From positions 1,347,501 to 1,411,500 of the forward strand of contig JAQFVV010006428.1 of assembly GCA_028023455.1 (NCBI GenBank): DNA of 64,000 bases, given 5' to 3'. This document shows, piece by piece, positions 10,501-22,604 of this stretch (its first letter is position 1; each line of letters opens with the position of its first letter). The DNA is from Epiperipatus broadwayi. Taxonomy: Eukaryota; Onychophora; Udeonychophora; Euonychophora; Peripatidae. The translations under genes and the position numbers were made by a program. The notes under the pieces were generated by a model. The model was not told the origin of the DNA. It ran no database searches and worked only from the letters and a program-made list of their open reading frames with translations.

Positions 10501-11900
10501 TAGGCAAACAGAGGGTGTGTGGCGTATATCTATAATCCTGCCCGTAGCGGACCTCATACTACATCTACTAATTACACAAATATATCCAATCCATTGAACC
10601 AATTCAACTACGAAATGAATAACCTAAGATTACCCTCCCTTAATATAACTTTACAAACTATATAGCCATTCACGCCCGACTTAATTTTAACATTTAAATA
10701 CGTTCGCACAGATTTGTTTAAAAATGTTGGGTATAGATCGATTACATAGATTCCACGGTCAAAAACATTTCAAAATAAACATAAACGATCAAAATACAAA
10801 ATTATTGATACCGACAATCGCAGAGGGAAACTTATAAGTAACCCAATAGTATTCACCATAAGATACTTGCGTTGTCACCAATAACTTAAAAGACATCCGA
10901 ATAAATACATTTTAGATACTCACCGTAAGGTATCATTATTTATCGAATGTCTATATATTTTGATCAAATATGAAAACCAAAATATAATTAACCGCAAACG
11001 AATCCATGCAAGCGTCTATAAACAACTTAAATTTCATACATTTAACCAATCTTTACAATAAGAAAAAAAAAAAAAAATTTGAAATGATGTTTATCAATCG
11101 GAAAACATATAAAATTAAACATTATTAATTTGATTTAAAGACTTACAAAAGTCAGATAAGAGTCCGTTTTAACATTTCAGTTGGCTTGTTTATCAATTTG
11201 TAAAACTTGACGAAAGTTCTTGATTGATTTTAACAATTGTTCATTTCAGATAGCTTATGGTAGAAGAGTCCAGGTTTCTGCTTTTATTAATTCCCGCGAC
11301 GCCTCCGTTGGAAAGGAATGTTCTGGAGATGGCAATAGCTGGTTCAAAGTATCACAGTCTTTTTATTTTTTTTTTAATAGAGAGTGTGGTATGTGTGTCA
11401 TACCTCATCTCTCAAACACAAACGCTGGAACTGTTCTGTTTATTCATTATGGTCCGGGCCTTTATTTGGCTTCCATTGGTCAAGCTAAAATCCCTTTCTT
11501 CTCTTATCTAACTTTCCATCTGACTTTTTAATTAAACAGCTTTTAGATAATTAATAAACAATCATTTCCATTTATAGATTACAGGAATTAATTAATACCT
11601 GTTTTTATTTTAACTTACGTTATTTTTTTATTAAAATACTTTTATAAATCTTTTTTTTATAAAAAAATACATTCAAATACCTTTTTTTATTTATTAAAAA
11701 AAAATATTTTTAAAGTTTAGCATCTGTGCGAATATATATACGTATAACAAACGTTTTTAATTTTAGCGTTTAGTTTTTTTTTTACTTTTATTTTTAATAC
11801 ACTTATTTTTATATGCGAACTTAAAAGTTTTTTATTTTAAATTAATGTAACGACATATTTATATATCGTTACAAACAGTTGAATGTATTTGGAATATTTA
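7570..11900. mobile_element. Large nested inverted-repeat composite
   Basis: Left segments A (8583-8820), B (8825-9035) and C (9040-9375) recur inverted on the right, but in permuted order. Read on the minus strand the right side gives C (11045-10710), A (10690-10445), B (10440-10185). The C-to-A junction carries tctgtgcgaac, also present after left C at 9390. This indicates that ABC was a tandem unit of roughly 0.8 kb before inversion. The outer zones (7865-8420 and 11100-11590) share aaatggaaatgattgtt in inverted orientation. A TATA-like TATAAAAGG lies at 8065-8073. The minus ORF in right B (10448-10185, 87 codons) has a broken equivalent in left B and no known motif. The transposon class is not identified. 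Confidence 0.55.
9500..10110. repeat. Palindromic element at the centre of the composite
   Basis: Left arm (about 9540-9790) and right arm (about 9835-10085) are inverted copies. Matching pairs include actggcagtggctta with taaaagccactgccag, ctgagctagtgacatgggctaa with its complement, ctaggttcaaatgcctag with ttgagcctag, and gatggcgccctgtagtgcag with ctgcactacaaagggcgccat. The core spacer at 9790-9835 is about 45 bp. It is a foldback element inserted between, or created with, the permuted arms around it. No ORF is present. Confidence 0.65.
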
Positions 11901-12360
11901 AATAAAGTTAAATTTTTTGAAAGATATTCAATATATATAGATGATGGAAATAGTCCAATATAAAAATACAACAGAAATATATGTTTTTTAAAATATATTG
12001 AAAAAACTGCTTTTTATAAAATACAGCAAAGTGTTTACTTAGAGTATATATTTTATCTTCTGAAGGCAAACAGCTGTAATGTAATTACCTAAACTTCATT
12101 GTCAACTAAAAAGCCACTGCCTTAATTTAAAGTATAAAATATATTAGATATATAAATTCATTGAAAGAAGTAAACACTTAACTCAAACCAATGTTAATAA
12201 TACTAATGTATTTACCCTAGATCATTATTAGATTATAGATATATGCATTAAATATTATAAAAATTAGTATAAATAGAATGTATTTGTGTAGGTAACAAAT
12301 CTAGTTAATTCTAAATAAGATTGCTCTGGCTGGAATTTTTAATTAAGATTAAGACAGGTA
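11901..12360. other. Non-coding intron sequence
   Basis: AT-rich, no recognised feature. Confidence 0.3.
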
Positions 12361-14015
12361 AACATTTGCCCTGGTTGAAAACTACTAATTAAAAGATGTT
12401 ACAGAAGATAAGAATTCATACAAAAAGCCCTGGAATTTTGTACTAATTATTATTCAGATATTGGCTTTTATTCTACTCATGATGTGTATTGGTTTAACTT
12501 TGTATGCTTTTTGTGATCCAGTCTTGAATTGCTGTGCTGCCAAATTCTACAACAATTTGTGCCCACATCTGGAAATCACCATTTCTAATAATACCTTTGG
12601 TGTTCACCATTAAAAAATTCTACCAAATTTAAATTATGGTCTTCCAATTGCTAATTAGAATTGTTTCCACATAATGCCAAAACTATATGCTATGAAGAAT
12701 TTCATCAACATCATGCCATGCTAAACCAACTCAAAGATGACCCCAGTTCCCAAATTGTCTCTGCAAACTCATGTCTTAAGATCTTGAACAAGAACTGATC
12801 TCTAGCATTGCCTCCAGCCTCCCTAGCATATTATGAAAACCTAAAATCTTCATCAGAACTTTCCTGTAAAATGAACTGTGTATGTGCTGCTGAAAGACAT
12901 CTACAGAACCTAACCTTATGCCTCGAGATAACATGTGTTCCTATTCTTACCAGGGTTTAAAGTCTCAGCTTAATCATAAAAAGAAACCTATCCCTGTAAT
13001 TTCTTTTATATATTCAATTTAAATACTCTTAGAATTTATTATATATTGTATTTATAGCATATTGGAGTCCTAGTTTTAAGATTCCATGTTTGTTATAAAT
13101 TTATTTATCTGAGAGTGTCTTGCGAGTTTATATTTTATAGGCTTAATGTCTCTCCTTTTATATTACTACTTCTTGCTAAATATTTTAGCAGATCATAATT
13201 TTATTTTTAACTCACCTGTTGTTTGTCATTTTAATTAGTTTAGTTAAGCTTGGTATGTATTTTTCTGCATACCCTAAATTTTTAGCTGTCAATTTATCAA
13301 GTGTATAGGTCTGTTATTTCTAAAATCAGAGATTTTATTGTTTCTATTCCAGATTAAATAAATCGTAATATTTTCTCATTATATATTTTTTGTCTTGTAT
13401 AGAAATTAACCTTGGCTGGCTTAAATGTGCCTAACCATATGCTGTTCTGTAGGTATTTGACATCCTTGTTCTTGATGCATTATTCCAGGCCAGAGAGAGC
13501 TTGACTCATGCTATTTCATTGATTTCCTACAAGACCCTATTCTTTTGCTATCTCTGAAGTGGAAAAGTAGAATTAGTTTTTGTAAATCACCAGCAGGAAG
13601 ATATTATCAATCACCTTTTTAAATGTGTAGGTGGGAAAATGAATTTATTTGCTAGAGTGTTTAATGTTTTAATATTTGCATTACTCACGTACACTCTTGA
13701 ATGAATATGCAAGTGAAATCTAGGTCAAACTTTTGAATTTTGTTTGTAAGCTTTATTTTGTTTTTACTTAAATTTAATAAAATTCTAAATTATTTAAAAT
13801 TACTTTGACTGACATTTGTCTCTGTTGTCAATTCTCAATTGTCTGAACAATCTTAAAGATATCTTGTCCTTTCTGGGTTTATCCAGTGGCAATCATCATC
13901 ATTGTTAACTTTTGATCACAGTAAATTAAATTTTCCAAGTACAGCGACCTGGTGGCACCCTCTGTGATCAAATGAATATAGAGTGACTGTTACAATATAT
14001 ATATATATATATATT
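12360..14015 (+). mobile_element. LTR-like repeat, diverged copy R2
   Basis: This copy follows R1 (4600-6530) segment by segment but is more AT-rich, more diverged and has internal deletions. The tail (13800-13965) is the clearest part: gactgacatttgtct, tcaattgtctgaacaatc, catcatcatt, ctggtggcaccctctg, then (TA)n at 13994-14015. The TATA box of R1 is not preserved. It is an older insertion of the same family. Confidence 0.5.
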
Positions 14016-14149
14016 ACATGAAACACATACCTGTAAAAATTTCCGTAATATTTTATTTTGCTTTTTCATTTATAAATAATTATTAATCATATAAAAAAGT
14101 CTTAATTCCATTTTTGCTTTTAACAATAAGAAAGGTTTCTTCCTTAATT

Positions 14150-15000
14150 TATGATTTTATAATTTGTAATGGGCTGGGAATTCACTCAGGAGAGAGGGGG
14201 ACCACATCTTCCTATGGTCAGACTTTGTGTCTTCGAATAGGATGCAAATGATTATGCAATGAAATACATAACCTATGATTCAATCTACTTCCAATAGACT
14301 AGATCTGTATATTTTTATTAATTTGGACACAATTTGGGTTAGTTCATCCAGTTCTCACCTTTCCTGGCTCCATTATACCATAGTATTCAAAGTAATTGCT
14401 ATAGACTCTCTTAACAGGGAATACCATTATACTAATAAACAATTATTACACCTCTATATAGATGATGATTGATTACCTACATTCTTTAATATACTCCTGT
14501 ATCACTGCATGTATGATAAGGTGTGTGTGTGTGTGTGCATACATGTATATATTTAAAATTATCACATCAATGAGTATGAATCAATATATTTGTGATTTTA
14601 ATGATAAGAATATTCGTAGTTGGTATAAGAATAATAATGAGCTAGATATTAACATTTATTGATAAAAAATAAATAAACAAATGTTTAATAATACTGAATT
14701 ATATAATCTGCTATGCCAAGGATGAGCTTCTACCACACTATTATTTAATAATGATGAAAATAAAAATCCTTATCTCTCTGCCCATGGTTGGAATTCATGT
14801 GCTTGGCATCAGTTATTTACAAAATAATATTTATATAATTGTGAATCGAACTGGCTAATCAATCCTATTTACAATCACATCATCAAAATCCTTATTGTTC
14901 ATTTCATATTAACAGTGGTAAATCTTCCTGGGAGCCTCCTTTCCATTTATAGATGTCTCTAATATTAATAGAAAAAAAGCATCCATGCAAGGTTGTTAAT
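14150..15000 (+). pseudogene. Possible decayed LINE endonuclease fragment
   Basis: Near 14275-14420 the plus strand reads RLDLYIFINLDTIW...SSSSSHLSWLHYTIVFK. This loosely follows the C-terminal part of LINE apurinic endonucleases (LDLV-TN ... LGSSDH--I). The SDH catalytic triplet is not preserved, stops flank it, and no reverse transcriptase follows. I hold this only as a weak suggestion. A (TG)n tract lies at 14521-14539. Confidence 0.2.
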
Positions 15001-16716
15001 CAATTATACAAAAGAAACACTTAACAAAGGTTAGTTAACGATAAATAAAATAACATCAATTCTGTCCTGTTTTATTATGTATGTGCTTGATGTGAGATAA
15101 TCTTGAAATCTTTTATCTTTTATTTCACATTATGCTGTTCAATGTCAATTTGGTTGGGAAGGGAAGTTGCTCTAGATTTTACTTAATAACAAAAAAATAT
15201 TTAGTTAAATCTAATATCTTTCTCCTCCTTACTCCCATAATAAACTTTTCCAAAAAAATGTGAACATGCTTGCTTCCAAGTGTGGAAATGAAATTTTAAA
15301 AAAAAATTAACAATAAAAAAATTTTTTTTTCATTCATATTAGTTAAAGTTTGATGAGTCTTCTGGAAATATTATTCATATTATTAGTCCATCATTTTCAA
15401 AATAGATCTCTCTGGATAAAAATAGAACATTGCTCCCTCAAACAGTGACATTCTTCTGCTTGGAACAATAATATAGTGATCCTGTTCAGATGATTTTCTC
15501 TTGAGTTATGTAGAGGCATCTTATAAAAGACAATGGATGGTCATCAGGCTTTACAGCAATAAACAGATAAAGTCACTAGGATTTTATGGCTCTGGTAATG
15601 GCATTTTATCCTCTACAGTATCATTGTTTTTAGCCAGAACACATTGTATAATGATATATATTACATGCATAGTTCATTTGATTGCAATTGGGTATTTAGT
15701 AGCAATAAATATATATAATTAGATTCCAACCAGTAACCACCTAAACATTCACAGTAAAATATAGCAATCAATATTTTTCACTGCTGTCAAGGCAACCTTC
15801 ACACCTTTTAAGAGCAAGAATGGAAATCCATTCTTACTAATGGTCCATTGAATATATATACTGTATATAAGAGAACAGTTATTTACTTTCTTTCTCTTCA
15901 ATTGTTCATAACTATTTTTTTTTTCATCTTCATGCTGAATAAAATTATAGTTTCTTAAGCAAAAAAAAAATCTTTTTGCTTCTTTGAATTAACTTGGCTA
16001 CTTATAAATTTTCAATGTAATTTGCTGTTTTCCTTCTATTAACTTTAATGCTATATATATAAAAAAAAATTAATTTGGAATACATAACATCCATTTTTGC
16101 ATTCGAATTTTTAAGCATAACGATGTTTGATTTTATTTAGCAAGAGCATTATTTGAAAAGAGAAAGGATGGAGATTCCAAGGTTTAGCTCATTTCTGACT
16201 CCTGATGTGTTGAATCTTGCATTTCCTTATATATTGACATAACTTCATATTGTTGTAGAAATTTTATATTAAAATAATATTTTATTGAAGTTTTAATTTC
16301 GTTTCTGGAGTTGGGTGCTCCGTGATTAAATTTAGATTAAGTCGTTATTTTATGCATCTTATGCAAGCGTCTTAGTTATTGTTCTAATCTAATTAATTGG
16401 CATACGACAGTTTTCTGACTTTGGTGTTAACATGCATATATGTTTGACTGATTTTTCTTTAGGGTATTTAATCTAATTGTTTAATGATTTTTATAATTTT
16501 TATTTCAGTAGAAAATTTAAGTTGCTATGGAATTCAGTATTTTAGCTTTTTTAAAAAAAAGTTTATTATATATATATGCGTTTTAAAAAAATAATAACAC
16601 TGGTAAATTGCTTAGCAATTTATTGGTTAAGGAAATATTTTTATGGCTTCAATTAGTAGTATGGGCTAACATAGGAACAGGGTTGTAAACCATCCTACAA
16701 AGTTTATTATTTTGGC
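15001..16716. other. Non-coding intron sequence
   Basis: Poly-A/T runs and short open stretches only, with nothing recognised. The 73-codon ORF at 15501-15722 has no motif I know. Confidence 0.3.
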
Positions 16717-16718
16717 CG

Positions 16719-16855
<137 letters not shown>

Positions 16856-17690
16856 ATATAAATCAGCATTTATTTTTATAGCGTCTGTATACAATTGTAA
16901 TTACATTCATATCGGCCTTTCAAGCCAAATTGTGCAAACGCTTTTGCGAGTGTTAAATAATAAATGAATACCCTCTGACCAAACAAGATATAGAATTTAT
17001 GCAGGAATAAAAGGAATCCTCTTATTCCTATGACTCAAATATTTATATATGAGCAAATCTGAAGTACTGGCACAGAAGGTGTGACTATAGAACAGTCACT
17101 TTAAATTACTATGTATAACGTATGAATGACGCCGATGAAATTTACTAGAATTTACTGAACGTCATTCCAACTGAAACTTAATCATATATATAAATCAGCA
17201 TTTTATAGCGTCTGTATACAATTGTAATTACATTCATATCGGCCTTTCAAGCCAAATTTATTATTTAACACAGCAAAAGCGTTTGCACAATTTGGCTTGA
17301 AAGGCTGATATGAATATAATTACAATTGTATACAGACGCTATAAAAATAAATGCTGATTTATATATATGATTAAGTTTCAGTTGGAATGACATTCAGTAA
17401 ATTCTAGTAAATTTCATCGGCGTCATTCATTCATACGTTATATATAGTAATTTAAAGTGACTGTTCTATAGTCACACCTTCTGTGCCAGTACTTCAGATT
17501 TGCTCATATATAAATATTTGAGTCGTAGGAATAAGAGGATTCCTTTTATTCCTGCATAAATTCTATATCTTGTTTGGTCAGAGGGTATTCATTTATTATT
17601 TAACACTGGCAAAAGCATTTGCACAATTTGGCTTGAAAGGCCGATATGAATGTAATTATTATTATTATTATTATTATTATAACAACAACA
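16856..17690. mobile_element. Inverted/tandem repeat family E (copy 1)
   Basis: A plus unit starts at about 16860 (aaatcagcattt) and starts again at 17192, a period of about 332 bp. At about 17258 orientation flips and a minus unit runs to about 17660. The same family forms 35755-36690. The unit contains a conserved short hairpin: AATGACG (17125-17131) pairs with CGTCATT (17160-17166), enclosing an inner AAATT/AATTT pairing. I find no hammerhead core in this family, though its tandem-then-inverted layout is the same as that of the hammerhead families. There is no ORF. Confidence 0.65.
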
Positions 17691-18569
17691 TCAACTAAAT
17701 GCTTTATTTATGAAAATTTGTTAGATTTACATGACAAATGTATATCAACAAATTTTCACTTACAAAGAAATATATATTGTGCAGTAAATTTTTTTATTAA
17801 TTATTCATTAGACTAGAGGTTATCCACCTAATGAATAATATTTTTAGTAGTAAAAAATATACTATATATATATATGGTGTGGCTGCTTTTTACAAAAAAA
17901 GTTGCAAATTTATTAATAATGTATATATGTAATTAATTAACTTTCCTATTTTGGAAAAACAATTGACATAAGTTTATATAAATAAAGTTTTTCCAAATTC
18001 TGAATTATGGCTGATGGCAATAAAGGCGTGGTTTGATTAGTTTTTCCCAATTAGCCTCCATAAATGGAAACTCATTTGAAAATCTGTCAGCTAATCATCA
18101 CTTCATTAGCCTGACTTTAAAACATGCTCATTAAAATATAAAAAGCGTATAATGTTTTGAAATGTAAGTATACAAACACAATACAATAAATAAATACAAG
18201 ACAATACAATAAATATTTCATCTAATAAAAATAATTGTAATAACAAATATGTGGTTTTTGAGATAAACTTTAAAATGAATTTTATTATCTGTACTTTTTA
18301 GAAAACGACCTCTTATTGCAATGGTAACCCATTCACTAATCAGTACTAAGTCCTGGATTTTAATTGGTTGGGGAGAATACGTGATGTTTAATTAATACCA
18401 GCTTGAATTTTTTTTTTTATTATTTCCACTTAGCCAGAGATGGACGACTTTTTTTGAAAGTGGGCTTAATTGAATTTTTTTATCGAACCGGAATAGATTG
18501 AATAAATAACAACGAATTCAGAACGTAAACAATTAAATTACTTGAATTATCAAATTATTAACATACTTT
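17691..18569. other. Non-coding intron sequence
   Basis: AT-rich with a (TA)n near 17862-17873. Nothing recognised. Confidence 0.3.
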
Positions 18570-18932
18570 AATACCTTGTACAGGCTTAAACCTGCATTTA
18601 TATGTAATATATGCGAGATTCGAATTCAGCTTTCACACGAACCACTACTCTCAGTGCCATCTCAAATTGCTGACCACCTGATATTGAAAAGATAAGTAAT
18701 CACCAATATACTTATTTCATGCTAAACCAGCAATCATCAGTTGGTCTAGATTACTATCCTCACACAGATATACAATCAGTGCTCAGCTTTATATTAAGAT
18801 ATACAATCAGTGCTCAGCTAACTCACAACCCTTCAGCCTTCCATTTCATTGAAAATCTGATGATGGAATGTTCAAAGCCCTTGTTAGTGCCAAGGTTGTC
18901 ATCCTACCCATGTTGACATATTAGTCACCTTT
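18570..18932 (-). mobile_element. Hammerhead repeat family A, single minus copy
   Basis: The order on the minus strand is: gtcaacatggg block, fold with aatggaaggctgaagggttgtg, ctgagcactgattgtatat, hammerhead, gagagtagtggttcgtgtgaa, then B-box-like gaattcgaatctcgc. Almost the same tail is found at 25310-25430. The LINE begins immediately downstream, so it either inserted next to or into a family A array. Confidence 0.65.
18702..18745 (-). ncRNA. Hammerhead ribozyme motif, family A copy 4 (intact)
   Basis: Minus strand: ACCAA (18745-18741), CUGAUGA (18740-18734), stem II UGCU-GGUUU-AGCA, GAAA, stem III AUAAGUAU, cleavage base A, UUGGU (18706-18702). Stem I is fully paired and the core is complete. 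The two central stem III bases differ from copies 1-3 (AG versus CA), but the outer three pairs are kept. It lies antisense to the P4HA intron. Confidence 0.7.
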
Positions 18933-18975
18933 ACGTTTTTTATTCAAGATAAGTCGGTTTTAATCATTATATATT

Positions 18976-20498
18976 ATGGAAAGTGATAATATAATCGATA
19001 ACTCTCAAATTAATGTTAGCCCCGATCTCAGCATTCAATCTAGCAATCCAGTCATCGGTCGTAAATATTATAGCCTTAGATCTAATCTAAATGCAATTAA
19101 ACTAACTTCTACAACAAATAAAAAACCCCAAACCAATAAATCAAATGAAAACATCATCGCAAATATCAACAAAAGTTTAGAAAATATTCAACTTACCCCT
19201 AATATAAACAATAGCATAAATATCTCATCAAGCGAAACTATTGAAATCCTTAAACATACAAGCAAAAACCAATCATCTCCTCTCCGAAGACTTTACACAC
19301 CCTCAGAAGACTCTAATGAGCAATTTATTTTGCCCAATAATACCCTGAAAACCATATCTGAAAATAATAGACAAAATTACCAACAAGATGATTTCGGCAA
19401 ATTTTTTAAAGTAAAAACTTTTCCACCAGAGGTCGACAAAACCAGCACTGTCACATTACAGTTTGTCAACAGTAAATTTAAAAATCAAAAAGAAGAAATA
19501 AATTTTAAAACTAATAAATCTCATTCCAAAACAAACAAAGATTATAGCACAGAACAATCCATTATTACATCAGCCAACTTACAATCTAAACCAATTTCCT
19601 CAATTCCAATATTGAAAAATTCCTCTACGTACGCAAATATCGTAAGGTCTAAAAATTCTGAGAGCATCTCTGAAAATATTAAGGCCAATAATTTCAATGA
19701 ACTATATTTGAAAATCTCAGAATTAGACATAGAACAAGAATCAAACACTCTGGAAAATGTCTCATTTAATATAAACGATCTTAATGATGACATGTTCCTA
19801 AAAATAAATAATGATTTCAACAAAATGATTCCCAACACTCTGTATAAATCGTTTACAAACTACTACAGTGATAAGTCATTAATCTTAGCCATAACAAATC
19901 AACAAGGTGCATTATATAAGTTCCCTCTAGAACAACTATACAGTCTAATCAATCAAAATCAATTAGGCAGAGGCATTCACATGATCCTTAATCATCCCAA
20001 TGACCACTATGTTATCATTGAGTTTAAAACATGGGCGGACCTATGAACTTTAAAAATAACTACAGATCTTTAGGAAATTATATACTATGCTCCATAGATA
20101 TGAACCATCCAGTTACACTATCTGGCAGAATTCAAAACTGCCTTGCCCACTTGAAAGAACAAGAACAACAAGACATCCTTATTAATTATGGTTCAGTTAG
20201 CAAATTTAAACACCTATTAAACCCTCACTTCGAAGATCAAATCCTGTCCAATACAGTTATCTTCACACTTACATTAAAGAAAAACATTATACCCACTGAC
20301 ATACCCACCATTATTACTGCAAGAGGCTCTCCTATGGTTTTGACCTTCAGGGGAGTAAAGCCACAATGTTTCTTCTGCCTTCAAAGAACACACCTCATTA
20401 AAGATTGTGCAGAAAGAATATGCACACACTGTGGTATTAAAACAATAAAGTTCACAGATGTCCTGGTAGACCTATTAATACGGCTATCACATCCTTAA
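18976..20498 (+). pseudogene. LINE ORF1 (nucleic-acid-binding protein with CCHC knuckle), frameshifted
   Basis: Translation starts at 18976 with MESDNIIDN and runs 356 codons of Asn/Ser/Lys-rich, probably disordered sequence. It enters a folded part at about residue 285 (TNYYSDKSLILAITNQQ, then HYVIIEFKTWADL). A frameshift near 20040 moves it to the next frame (MNFKNNYRSLGNYILC...). There a CCHC zinc knuckle, CFFCLQRTHLIKDC (C-x2-C-x4-H-x4-C), lies near 20368-20409, followed by CTHCG. A second frame break at about 20445 ends the frame. The folded part plus knuckle resembles the RNA-binding module of LINE ORF1 proteins, which coat the element's RNA. Inactive because of the frameshifts. Confidence 0.75.
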
Positions 20499-21691
20499 AT
20501 AGACAATCACCACATGGGACTAATTCAAACACCAACCTCACAAACCCAGACAATCTGATTCAAATAAATCCTCCAACAAACCCTTTCACATCCAAACCTA
20601 TCTTTCAAAATGAAAATCTTCAAGAAAGAACAAACGCCAACCTCTACACTAATAGTAGTGAATCAGAGAACCAAGCAATAACATTTACTGCTACTAAACC
20701 AATCTCTCAAACCAATAATACTCAAAAGCATACATACAATAAATATTATACTAATCCCCGAGAAACAATGCTAGGTCAAACTCTTTCTACAAAAGAAGAC
20801 AATATGACCAAACCATCTAACGAGAGCAAGGAAAACCCAGGTGATGAAGAAAATACACTTAAAAAATTTCAAAACAATTCATCTATAACAACTCCTACCC
20901 AGCTTAAAATCATTGATACATCATCATTCGGGGCAGCTAAGTCTAAAAAACCTAAACAAAGTGATCCACAAACTGTTATAACAACTCTTACCCAGCTTAA
21001 AACCATTGATACATCATCATTCAGGCCAGCTAAGTCTAACAAACCTAAACAAAGTGATCCACAAACTGTCCTCAATTCTTCAATGCCTGCAATAATTAAC
21101 CATCCAGATGAAAAGACTTATCAAACACTCAACCCAAAAGTCAGCATAAGTAATGTTTCACAACAGTTACAGCAAACCGAAAATGACTCAGGTCTAAAAT
21201 TTAAACCAAATTCTTATAACAATAAAAAAACACTTTCATCAAAAGAACAGGAAAAAGAAAACAACACTATTAAACTTAAAAACCCCCAAAAAACCGACTC
21301 AACAAATACCCAAAATACGAATAAGAAAATTAAAAAAAAATCAATTCGCTCAGATAAATCAAGCTCTGGTGATGACAGCTCCTATCCGATACATTATTCA
21401 CCACCACCCTCTAGCAAACAAATTTTAGATATATCCAGCACAAAGCTTCACAAATCCATAGAAAAAAAAAAGAAAACCATGGATCCTATAACCATCAATA
21501 CCATTGATCCATCGACGAATCTCAGACAGATTACACTACTTCATGAGACACCGAAGACTTCATGGATGTGTTTCCTCAACCAACAAATATATCACCAATC
21601 CATCCACAAGTTCAATCACAAGACTCTGATTGCCAAACAACATCAGAACTCATTAACATGGAGATGTCCCACATTGACTTGGCTTTTCTGA
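20499..21691 (+). pseudogene. LINE ORF1 C-terminal low-complexity region, with 93-bp tandem duplication
   Basis: After the frame break, coding-like sequence continues through other frames. A 307-codon open stretch lies at 20768-21691, rich in Ser, Lys, Thr, Asn and Gln, with a basic patch (NKKIKKKSIRSDK). A 31-codon unit is duplicated in tandem: copies start at 20885 and 20978 and share QLK-IDTSSF and KPKQSDPQTV. No domain is recognised. It probably is a disordered tail of ORF1 or the linker before ORF2. Confidence 0.5.
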
Positions 21692-21713
21692 GGATGGTTT
21701 GTATTAATCTATC

Positions 21714-22604
21714 ATGTTCTGCAAAATTGCTGGCATTAACATTCGCGGCATCAACTCAATTGATAGAGTTCTAGCTATTAAAAACTGGCTCTCACTCTGC
21801 TCCCCTCATATACTTCTTATGGGTGAAACTAAATATCACCATAAGACTGATCATAAAATACTATCTCTTCTCTCAGCTCTCGGATTTACTAGATTTTCCA
21901 TAGGCCGTTCTGCTTCAGGTGTAGTCGGTATTCTTCTCAGCAAGTCAACACTACCAAACAGTTTTAGCATTCTATTCCTAGATGCCAATATTATTATCAT
22001 AGAAGTAGACTATTGTGGTTATCCGATCATCATAGCTTATATATATACAGCCAAAGACACCTCTCAATATCTAAAAATAATCCATATTCTAAATGCCATC
22101 AACACTAACAGAACCTCCCCTACTATTCTTCTGGGAGACTTTAACACCACATACAATGACTTCGACAAGAGATTTTTGCATCTAATAAATCGCAGATTAA
22201 TGTGTGGAGAGGGCTTCTTCCTTCCTGAAGCCTACTCTTTCTATACTAAAATTAAAAAGTCCCTGATTGATTTGGTTTACTATACCCCGGACCTCCATTT
22301 CAACCTTGATGTAGCCTTGGCCCCTGTTGCTTTCTCTGATCATATGGCTCTAATCTTACAACTTACACCTATTTCAATCCCTACACCTATTGATGGACCT
22401 GGTAAAACTAAGCGCATGATCACCCAATCAAATATGACCGAAGCGATAGTGTCTGAGGCATACATCCTTTTCCAGAAAATAAACATCCTTTCCCTTCCTG
22501 CTGAGGAGGGCTGGTTTTCCTTCACTGGAATACTACAGTCCATATTAAATCACCACACCAGGAAAATCAAAGGACCTACTGGCTTTCTAAATGACCTAAT
22601 TTAG
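21714..22604 (+). pseudogene. LINE ORF2, apurinic/apyrimidinic endonuclease domain
   Basis: This 296-codon open frame has the endonuclease/exonuclease/phosphatase signatures in order: N-terminal KIAGINIRGINS (Asn), LLMGETKYH (catalytic Glu), YIYTAKD, ILLGDFNTTYNDF (GDFN), SLIDLVYY (Asp) and FSDHMAL (SDH). All expected catalytic residues appear intact. In LINEs this domain nicks target DNA to prime reverse transcription. The start at 21714 follows the ORF1 tail by about 20 bp. The frame stops at 22604, so the endonuclease is severed from the reverse transcriptase, which makes the copy inactive although the domain itself is preserved. Confidence 0.85.
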
